This document shows positions 37,562-43,384 of a stretch of 43,384 nucleotides of DNA, in pieces. Made by a program: the position numbers and the translations under genes. The notes under the pieces were generated by a model. The model saw only the letters and a list, made by a program, of their open reading frames with translations, searched no databases and was not told the DNA's origin. The DNA is from DASSYK01 sp036258315. GTDB taxonomy: Bacteria > Actinomycetota > Thermoleophilia > Solirubrobacterales > 70-9. The stretch lies in assembly GCA_036258315.1 (NCBI GenBank), contig DATADX010000001.1, positions 1 to 43,384 on the forward strand. The letters run 5' to 3'. Each line of letters begins with the position of its first letter. The first letter of the stretch is position 1.

Positions 37562-38629
37562 ATGGCGGACGCGATCAGGCTCGAGGGGGTGACGAAGCGC
37601 TTCGGCGAGCACGCCGCCGTCGACGACGTCTCCCTCGACATCGGCCAGGGCGAGTTCTTCTCGCTGCTCGGCCCGTCCGGTTGCGGGAAGACGACGACCC
37701 TGCGGATGATCGCCGGATTCGAGCAGCCGAGCGAGGGCCGAATCCTGCTCGAGGGCGAGCCCGTCGACGACGTCCCTCCGTATGGCCGCAACGTCAACAC
37801 GGTGTTCCAGAGCTATGCGCTGTTCGAGCACCTCAACGTCGAGGACAACGTCGCGTTCGGGCTGAAGCGCAAGAAGGTCGCGAAGGACGAGATCGGTCGG
37901 CGTGTCGGCGAGGCGCTCGAGCTCGTCAACCTCGAGCGCCGCGCGTCCGCCCGGACGAGCGAGCTGTCGGGCGGGCAGCAGCAGCGGGTGGCGCTGGCGC
38001 GGGCGCTCGTCAACCGCCCGGCGGTGCTGCTCCTCGACGAGCCGCTCGGCGCCCTCGACCTGAAGCTGCGCCGGCAGATGCAGGTCGAGCTGAAGGAGAT
38101 CCAGCGTGAGGTCGGGATCACGTTCGTCTACGTGACCCACGACCAGGAGGAGGCCCTCGCGATGTCGGACCGGATCGCCGTCATGCACGAGGGCAGGGTG
38201 GTCCAATGCGGCGATCCCGAGGAGGTCTACGAGCATCCCGACGCGCCCTTCGTCGCCGGGTTCATCGGGACCTCGAATCTGATGGAGGGCGTCGCCCAGG
38301 GTGACGGTAAGGTGAAGATCGCGAGTGGCCAGGTGGTTCCCGCGCCGCTTCCCGAAGGGTGCGATGCCGGAACGGCGGTACAGATCGCGGTGCGGCCGGA
38401 GAAGATCGCGCTCGACGAGCTGGAGGAGGGGATGGTCAGCCTCGAGGGGACGATCGAACAGCGCGTCTACCAGGGCGTCGTCACGCAGGTGACGGTGTCA
38501 CTCGGCGATGGAGCGCGGCTCGTCGCCCTCGAGCAGAACACCTACCGCGCCCGCAGCGATGACCGCTGGGACCCGGGTACGAAGGTGAAGCTCGGCTGGC
38601 ATCCCGAGCACTGCCTGGTCCTGCGCTAG
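37562..38629 (+). CDS. potA: ABC transporter ATP-binding protein, PotA type (importer B)
   Basis: A protein of 355 residues: Walker A GPSGCGKTT (about 38-46), Q loop TVFQSYALFEHL, signature LSGGQQQR, Walker B LLLDEPLGALD, switch His in VTHDQEEALA, and a C-terminal TOBE domain (QIAVRPEKIALDE, VKLGWHPEHCLVL). The ATG at 37562 is favoured by an AAGGAGG ribosome-binding site 6 bases upstream; an in-frame ATG at 37556 is closer than usual. The stop overlaps the convergent zinc-finger gene by 4 bases. Confidence 0.91.
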   Translation: MADAIRLEGVTKRFGEHAAVDDVSLDIGQGEFFSLLGPSGCGKTTTLRMIAGFEQPSEGRILLEGEPVDDVPPYGRNVNTVFQSYALFEHLNVEDNVAFGLKRKKVAKDEIGRRVGEALELVNLERRASARTSELSGGQQQRVALARALVNRPAVLLLDEPLGALDLKLRRQMQVELKEIQREVGITFVYVTHDQEEALAMSDRIAVMHEGRVVQCGDPEEVYEHPDAPFVAGFIGTSNLMEGVAQGDGKVKIASGQVVPAPLPEGCDAGTAVQIAVRPEKIALDELEEGMVSLEGTIEQRVYQGVVTQVTVSLGDGARLVALEQNTYRARSDDRWDPGTKVKLGWHPEHCLVLR

Positions 38630-38943
38630 CCGCCCAGCGGCGACGGGGGGATCCGGGTGCTGCCGTGCACCTCGGGCAACACCATCGCCACCTGGTCGAC
38701 GTAGCACCACGACCAGTCCTCGCCCGGCTCGAGCGAGCGGATCAGCGGGTGGTCGTCGGCCGCGGCGTGCGCGGAGGCGTGGCGGTTCGGGGAGCTGTCG
38801 CAGCAGCCGACGTGCCCGCACTCGAGGCAGATCCGGAGGTGCAGCCAGGGGTCGCCGGTGCGGAGGCAGTCCTCGCAGCCGGCGACGGACTCCGGCAGCT
38901 CGGTGACCCTTACCTCGTCCAGGTGTGCGCAGGACGCGGCCAT
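38626..38943 (-). CDS. ZnF-UBP domain protein
   Basis: A protein of 105 residues made up almost only of a UBP-type zinc finger: CAHLDEV at 5-11, CEDCLRTG at 23-30, CLECGHVGCCDSS near 39-51, then His residues in RHASAHAAADDHPL. In eukaryotes this finger binds ubiquitin tails; small bacterial versions are common in actinobacteria and of unknown function. It lies 24 bases after the PotC-type gene of importer C on the same strand, so it may be cotranscribed. A GCCGC/GCGGC hairpin at 38629-38641 lies at its end. Confidence 0.83.
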   Translation of the reverse strand: MAASCAHLDEVRVTELPESVAGCEDCLRTGDPWLHLRICLECGHVGCCDSSPNRHASAHAAADDHPLIRSLEPGEDWSWCYVDQVAMVLPEVHGSTRIPPSPLGG

Positions 38944-38967
38944 GCCGTCAACTGCACGCCTCAGCCG

Positions 38968-39804
38968 TCACGGAACAGCCGTCCCCTCGGCGACCGCCGA
39001 AGCTCCCCGTCCGGAAATGCTCTCGTCCCGGCTCAACCTGTGGGCGAGATAGACGGGAATCGCCGAGAGCAGGATCACCAGCAGCGCGACGACGTTCACG
39101 ATCGGGAGCTGGTTGGGCCGAGAGAGGTTGGCGAAGATCCAGATCGGCAGCGTCTGGTCGGAGCCGGCCGTGAAGGTGGTGACGATGATCTCGTCGAACG
39201 AGAGCGCGAACGCGAGCAGCGCGCCCGCGACGAGCGCCGTCCTCATGTTCGGCAAGGTCACGTAGCGGAAAGTCTGCCAGGGATCGGCGCCGAGGTCCGC
39301 CGAGGCCTCCTCGAAGGATGTCGACATCCGGCGCAGGCGGGCGATCACGTTGTTGTAGACGACGACGATGCAGAAGGTGGCGTGCGCGGTCACGATCGTG
39401 AACAGGCCGAGGTCGATGCTGAGCGTCTGGGTGAAGGTCGCGTTCAGGGCCATCCCGGTGACGATTCCCGGGAGCGCGATCGGGAGGATGACCAGGAACG
39501 AGATCGTCTCGCGGCCGAAGAAGCTGTAGCGCGCCACCGCGAGCGAGGCGAGCGTACCGAGCAGGATCGCGATCGCGGTCGCCAGGGCGCCGGCCTCGAG
39601 GGAGAGCAGCAGCGCGTCGCGGGCCCCTTCGTTCTCGAACGCCTTCCCGAACCAGTCGAGAGTCAGGCCGGGCGGCGGCCATTGCAGGAGCCGCGATTCG
39701 TTGAACGCGTAGAGGCCGATCACGGCCAGCGGGATGTAGATGAAGGCGAGCGTGACGGCCACCCCGGCGCGCAGGATCCAGCGGGATCTGGTCGACAGCC
39801 TCAT
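38968..39804 (-). CDS. potC: ABC transporter permease, PotC type (importer C)
   Basis: A protein of 278 residues with six membrane segments (first: VAVTLAFIYIPLAVIGLYAFN). The EAA loop is EEASADLGADPWQTFRYVTLP (about 164-184), followed by FALSFDEIIVTTFTAGSD, the PotC form. The ATG lies 4 bases after the stop of the PotB-type gene. Confidence 0.89.
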   Translation of the reverse strand: MRLSTRSRWILRAGVAVTLAFIYIPLAVIGLYAFNESRLLQWPPPGLTLDWFGKAFENEGARDALLLSLEAGALATAIAILLGTLASLAVARYSFFGRETISFLVILPIALPGIVTGMALNATFTQTLSIDLGLFTIVTAHATFCIVVVYNNVIARLRRMSTSFEEASADLGADPWQTFRYVTLPNMRTALVAGALLAFALSFDEIIVTTFTAGSDQTLPIWIFANLSRPNQLPIVNVVALLVILLSAIPVYLAHRLSRDESISGRGASAVAEGTAVP

Positions 39805-39808
39805 CGGC

Positions 39809-40711
39809 TCACAGCTGCTCGAAGGCGCCCAGCCGGCGCGCGATCAGGAGGTAGAGGATCATCACCACCACCGGCACGGTCGCGAACGCGGCCGCGAGGG
39901 GAAGGTTGTTGGCGACGCCGACGTTCGTATAGACGACGTTGCCGATGAACTGCGTGCTCGAGACAAGGGTCGGGGCGATGAAGTCGCCGAGCGTGAGCGA
40001 GAACGTGAAGATCGACCCCGCCACGACCGCCGGGAAGGCGAGCGGCAGGATCACGCGCCTGAACGTCGTGCCGGGCCTCGCTCCGAGGTCCTCGGAGGCC
40101 GAAAGGAGGGTGTCGGGGATCCGCTCCAGCCCGGCATAGATCGGGATCACCATGAACGGCAGCCAGAGGTAGCTCATCACCAGCCAGAGCCGGAAGATGT
40201 CGCCGTCGGGAACGCTGACCCCGATCGGGTCGAGCGCCCAGTTGAGGGCCCCCTCCTCGCTCAGGATCGTCCGCCACGCGTAGACCTTGACCAGGTAGCT
40301 CGACCAGAGCGGCATCAGGACCGCGACGACGAGGATCGCCTTGACGCGGCTGCTGGCGACCTTCGCCATGAAGAAAGCGATCGGGAAGGCGAGGATCGCG
40401 TCAGTGATCGTGACCAGCGCCGCTACTCCGATCGTGCGCGCCGCGATCGAGCGGTAGACGTCCTCGTTGACGAGGGTCTCGAAGTTCTCGAGGCTGAACC
40501 CTCTTTCGATCTCGGAGGTGAAGTCGTCCAGGTGCCAGAACGAGGCCACGAACAGGACCGCGAGCGAGCCCAGGTAGGCGATCACGAGCCAGCCCACCGG
40601 CCCGGACAGCAGCGCCCCGGCCTGGAGCCGCGGACGACCGTAGAAGAGGTCGGCGAGCCTGCGGCCCACCGACCTCCTCGGCGGCTGGGCGCTTACGCCA
40701 GCCGCTTCCAC
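39809..40711 (-). CDS. potB: ABC transporter permease, PotB type (importer C)
   Basis: A protein of 300 residues. After a basic N-terminus (RRSVGRRLADLFYGRPR), six membrane segments follow; MVIPIYAGLERIPDTLLSASEDLGA is the PotB-type approach to the EAA loop (about 190-214). Its periplasmic loop (TSEIERGFSLENFETLVNED) differs from importers A and B, so it is not a recent copy. The GTG start lacks a clear ribosome-binding site and lies 33 bases after the binding-protein gene. Confidence 0.87.
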   Translation of the reverse strand: MEAAGVSAQPPRRSVGRRLADLFYGRPRLQAGALLSGPVGWLVIAYLGSLAVLFVASFWHLDDFTSEIERGFSLENFETLVNEDVYRSIAARTIGVAALVTITDAILAFPIAFFMAKVASSRVKAILVVAVLMPLWSSYLVKVYAWRTILSEEGALNWALDPIGVSVPDGDIFRLWLVMSYLWLPFMVIPIYAGLERIPDTLLSASEDLGARPGTTFRRVILPLAFPAVVAGSIFTFSLTLGDFIAPTLVSSTQFIGNVVYTNVGVANNLPLAAAFATVPVVVMILYLLIARRLGAFEQL

Positions 40712-40744
40712 GGTTCGTCGTGCACGGATCGATCGGCTATCTGA

Positions 40745-41950
40745 TCAACCCTTCACCTCGGTCCACCCCTGGACCCACTCGTCGTAGGTCTTGCAATTCT
40801 CGCCGCGGTCGTCGCCGCAGTCCTTGGTCGGGGTGGTCCAGTACTCGATCCGGTCGAAGAACGTCTCATCCGCTGCGTGGAATATGTCGCAGTGGTCCTT
40901 GTTCTCCGTCAGATCGCAGGACTTCTCGTTGGCCGGTGCCTCGCCGAACCACTCGGCGACGGCCGCATTCGCCTCCGGGCTGACGATGTGATCCATCCAC
41001 ATGTACATGCAGTTCGGATGCGCTGCCTCCGAGCTGATCATCCACGTGTCGGACCATCCCGTCGCGCCCTCTGAGGGCAGGGTGTTCTTGACGTTCGCAC
41101 CCTCGTCCTGGAGCAGGTTGGTGATCACCTGCCACGTGGTGCCGACGGTGCTGTCGCCGTTGGCGAACGCCTCGACCTCCTTGGTGTAGTCGGACCAGTA
41201 CTCGCCGACGCTCTCCTTCTGCTGCTTGAGCAGATCGATCGCGGCGTTGAACTGCTCCTCGTCGAGCTCGTAGACGTTCTCGATCCCGAGCTCGGGATTG
41301 TGCTCGCGGAGATACAGCGCCGCGTCGGCGATATAGATCGGGCTGTCATACGCCGTCACCTTGCCCTTGTACTGCGACGCCTTGGCGGGATCGAACACGA
41401 CGTCCCACGAGGTCGGGTCCGGCTTCACCTGGTCGGGGTTCCACATCAACAGGTTCGCCCCACGGCCATGCGGGATCCCGTAGTTGACGCCGTCGACCGT
41501 GTTGTGGGGCTGGTCCTTCAACGCCGGGAAGATGTCGGCGTAGTTCGGGACCAGGTCCGTGTTGACAGGATCGACGTCGCCGCCCTCGATCAGGCGCAGG
41601 GTCGCGTCGCCGGAGGCCGAGACGCCGTCGTACTCGCCGGTCCGCATCAGCGTCACCATCTCATCCGACGTGTTGCCGATCTTGACGTTGACCTGGCAGC
41701 CGGTCTCGTTCTCGAAATCGGTGACCCAGTCCACCTTCGGATCGGTTGACCCGTCCTCCACGTACCCGGCCCAGGCGATCAGGTTGACCTCGCCCTCACC
41801 TGCGCCGAGCTCCGACGGTGCTTCTCCGCCGTCCCCGCCCCCATCGTCGTCATCGTCGCCACCGCAGCCGGCGATAACCAGCATCACCGCGGCGAGCCCG
41901 ACGAGAATCAGCGCCGGTCCCCATGCGGGGTGAGCTCTAAATCGGCTCAA
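40745..41950 (-). CDS. potD: Polyamine-type substrate-binding lipoprotein (importer C)
   Basis: A protein of 401 residues. Signal peptide with hydrophobic core about 13-26, lipobox VIAGC (C29) and then a run of aspartates and glycines. The mature part begins NLIAWAGYVEDGSTDPKVDWV, the ligand-binding-protein fold of the PotD/spermidine-putrescine family, but with several cysteines and a longer C-terminus than importers A and B. The TTG start at 41950 has an AGGAGG ribosome-binding site 7 bases upstream and overlaps the stop of the ATPase gene (TTGA). Confidence 0.86.
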   Translation of the reverse strand: MSRFRAHPAWGPALILVGLAAVMLVIAGCGGDDDDDGGGDGGEAPSELGAGEGEVNLIAWAGYVEDGSTDPKVDWVTDFENETGCQVNVKIGNTSDEMVTLMRTGEYDGVSASGDATLRLIEGGDVDPVNTDLVPNYADIFPALKDQPHNTVDGVNYGIPHGRGANLLMWNPDQVKPDPTSWDVVFDPAKASQYKGKVTAYDSPIYIADAALYLREHNPELGIENVYELDEEQFNAAIDLLKQQKESVGEYWSDYTKEVEAFANGDSTVGTTWQVITNLLQDEGANVKNTLPSEGATGWSDTWMISSEAAHPNCMYMWMDHIVSPEANAAVAEWFGEAPANEKSCDLTENKDHCDIFHAADETFFDRIEYWTTPTKDCGDDRGENCKTYDEWVQGWTEVKG

Positions 41951-42948
41951 TGTGACTCCTCCTCTCCAGTGATGGCGACCGTGTGCTCCGGCCGCCATCC
42001 GATTTTCACTTTCCGGCCGCGTTGCTCCTGGACCTCCGCGGAGGTTGTCTCCAGGTTCTGGCGGACGACTTGAAGCTCTCCACCCGCGTCGAGATGGACG
42101 ATGTAGCGGGTGATCATCCCGGCGTAGGCGACGTCCCGGATCCGGCCGCTCTCGACGTGCAGCCCCTGGGGCGCGGCGCCGTTCTCGATCAGGATCACCT
42201 TCTCGGGGCGGACGGTGAAGCGCCTGCCGTCGCGCTCGAGCAGGTTCGAGACGCCGACGAAGCCCGCCACGAACGGATTGTCGGGGCGCTCGTAGATCTC
42301 GGCGGGAGCTCCGACCTGCTCCACGCGGCCCTCGTTGAAGACCGCGATCCGGTCCGACATCGTCAGCGCCTCCTCCTGGTCGTGGGTGACGTAGACGAAG
42401 GTGATCCCGACCTCCCCCTGGATCGTCTTCAGCTCAACCTGCATCTGCTCGCGCAGCTTCAGGTCGAGCGCCCCGAGCGGCTCGTCCAGAAGCAGCACTC
42501 GAGGGCGGTTGACGATCGCCCTCGCCAGGGCGACGCGTTGGCGCTGGCCACCGGAGAGCTCGCCCGGCTTGCGCGCCTCGTAGCCGGGTAGCCGCACCAT
42601 CTCGAGCGCCTCGGACGCGCGGCGCCTTCGCTCCTCGCGGGCGACGCCGTCGACGCGCAGCCCGTACTCGACGTTCTCGCCGACGGTCATGTGCGGGAAC
42701 AGCGCGTAGTCCTGAAAGACGGTGTTGACAGCCCGGTCGTAGGGCGGGACTCTGGTGACGTCGCTGCCCGCGAGCTCCACCGTGCCCGCGTCCGGCTCCT
42801 CGAATCCGGCGATCATCCGCAGCGTCGTCGTTTTGCCCGATCCGGAGGGGCCGAGCAGGGTGAAGAACTCGCCGCGCTCGATCTCGAGGTCGAGCCCCGC
42901 GACCGCGACGACGTCGCCGTAGCGCTTGCTGACGCCGTTCAGGCTCAC
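41947..42948 (-). CDS. potA: ABC transporter ATP-binding protein, PotA type (importer C)
   Basis: A protein of 333 residues from the GTG at 42948: Walker A GPSGSGKTT, Q loop TVFQDYALFPHM, signature LSGGQRQR, Walker B LLLDEPLGALD, switch His in VTHDQEEALT, and a TOBE domain at the end (FTVRPEKVILIE, VKIGWRPEHTVAI). The start is uncertain: the frame stays open for 64 more codons, and a good GAGGAGGAG sequence lies upstream of a GTA, which is not a normal start codon. The GTG gives a short but acceptable N-terminus. It is the first gene of the A-D-B-C operon of importer C. Confidence 0.87.
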   Translation of the reverse strand: MSLNGVSKRYGDVVAVAGLDLEIERGEFFTLLGPSGSGKTTTLRMIAGFEEPDAGTVELAGSDVTRVPPYDRAVNTVFQDYALFPHMTVGENVEYGLRVDGVAREERRRRASEALEMVRLPGYEARKPGELSGGQRQRVALARAIVNRPRVLLLDEPLGALDLKLREQMQVELKTIQGEVGITFVYVTHDQEEALTMSDRIAVFNEGRVEQVGAPAEIYERPDNPFVAGFVGVSNLLERDGRRFTVRPEKVILIENGAAPQGLHVESGRIRDVAYAGMITRYIVHLDAGGELQVVRQNLETTSAEVQEQRGRKVKIGWRPEHTVAITGEEESH

Positions 42949-43136
42949 GTCCGAAGCGGCGTCTTCTCCCCTCGTGGCTACGGCTCTCCTCCTCGTCTTC
43001 GAAGGGGTTACGCCCGAACTATCCCAACTGGACAAGCGGCACCCCCACGCTGAGCCCACGCTATCCGAGCCCAGGCGGCAGCGCCAGGCCCAGATGGACA
43101 ATCTTGGCGCCTGCCCTTGGACCCGGCGGCGCCGGC
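42949..43136. other. Intergenic region upstream of importer C
   Basis: No gene is seen. It probably holds the importer C promoter, for example TTGTCC with a 19-base spacer and TAACCC on the minus strand near 43008-43038, but none of the candidates is convincing. Confidence 0.3.
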
Positions 43137-43384
43137 TCAACCGATCGCGCGCACCGCGGCGGTCACGGCCGCCGCCAGGATCACGGCCAGGAGCGGCGAG
43201 TCTCGGACCGCCAGCACGCCGCCTGCCGCCGCCACTCCCGCCGCCCGCTCATCGATCACGAGCGAGCCGTCGTGCGAGAAGGTCTCGGTGATCACCAGCG
43301 CCGCGAGCAGCGCCGGTGCGAGCAGCGCGACGACGTTGAGGGCGCGGGGCGGCAGCTCGCGGCCTCCGAGCACGACGGGCCCCG
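43137..43384 (-). CDS. azlD: AzlD-like branched-chain amino acid transport protein (partial, N-terminus beyond window)
   Basis: Eighty-two codons up to the stop, open to the window edge. The stretch GGRELPPRALNVVALLAPALLAALV, read here in two halves as GGRELPPRALNVV and ALLAPALLAALV, matches the middle of AzlD, the small subunit of AzlCD exporters of branched-chain amino acids. Two further hydrophobic segments follow (AAGVAAAGGVLAV and LLAVILAAAVTAAV). A GTG at 43373 exists, but AzlD proteins normally have another N-terminal helix, so the true start is probably outside. AzlC would be expected upstream. Confidence 0.65.
   Translation of the reverse strand, partial: GPVVLGGRELPPRALNVVALLAPALLAALVITETFSHDGSLVIDERAAGVAAAGGVLAVRDSPLLAVILAAAVTAAVRAIG

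Noticed and set aside
1..43384. CRISPR arrays, insertion sequences, prophage genes, rRNA
   Set aside because: No direct-repeat series, transposase, integrase or rRNA-like stretch was found on reading through; composition looks uniform, so no sign of recent transfer was seen either.

Overview
The window is very GC-rich, densely packed bacterial DNA with strong GC bias at third codon positions. Long open frames on the antisense strand are therefore common and mostly meaningless. The gene set (SigB/SigF-type sigma factor with RsbW- and RsbV-like partners, PucR and TetR regulators, several spermidine/putrescine-type ABC importers, PYROXD2/CrtI-like flavoproteins, Lys/Arg-rich linkers in a secreted protein) and the promoter style fit an actinobacterium of the Thermoleophilia/Solirubrobacterales kind. 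That placement is inference from style, not from a marker gene. No rRNA, tRNA, CRISPR array, transposase or phage gene was seen.

Layout. (1) 1-3036: a phospholipase D-like protein cut by the window edge, an enolase-superfamily enzyme, a small membrane protein and an unknown secreted protein. (2) 3118-8237, minus strand: a four-gene operon of aldehyde dehydrogenase, Orn/Lys/Arg decarboxylase, DDAH/arginine-deiminase-like hydrolase and M20 N-carbamoyl hydrolase, which looks like arginine or agmatine conversion with an unusual enzyme set. (3) 8261-10603: a general-stress-type sigma factor facing an RsbW-like kinase and a STAS anti-anti-sigma factor. (4) 10634-16343, minus strand: an APC-family permease and ABC importer A (potA-potD-potB-potC order). 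(5) 16600-23305, plus strand: class III aminotransferase, PucR regulator, saccharopine-dehydrogenase-like protein, alanine dehydrogenase and an aminobutyraldehyde-type dehydrogenase, a plausible putrescine catabolic operon that cycles pyruvate and alanine. (6) 23312-24554: membrane-anchored metallopeptidase, NTF2-like protein and a 56-residue secreted peptide too short for most gene finders. (7) 24621-33167: a catabolic cluster of two paralogous flavin oxidoreductases, an NDP-forming acyl-CoA synthetase, an acyl-CoA dehydrogenase, a Rieske oxygenase and a TetR regulator, tied together by a palindrome (TTGACTACAARGTCAA) found upstream of three transcription units. (8) 33190-42948: an MBL-fold hydrolase, then TetR plus ABC importer B on the plus strand (potD-potB-potC-potA), and on the minus strand ABC importer C (potA-potD-potB-potC) followed by a ZnF-UBP protein. 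(9) 43137-end: the C-terminal part of an AzlD-like protein.

How it fits together. Three complete polyamine-type importers plus an amino acid/polyamine permease, a basic amino acid decarboxylase operon and an aminotransferase/aldehyde dehydrogenase operon make this a nitrogen-compound (polyamine and possibly quaternary amine) acquisition and breakdown island. Many genes appear to be transcribed without a leader: a TAGNNT or TAACNN -10 box ends 6-8 bases before the start codon. This rule was used to choose several starts. Neighbouring genes within operons very often overlap as ATGA, GTGA or TTGA, which suggests translational coupling.
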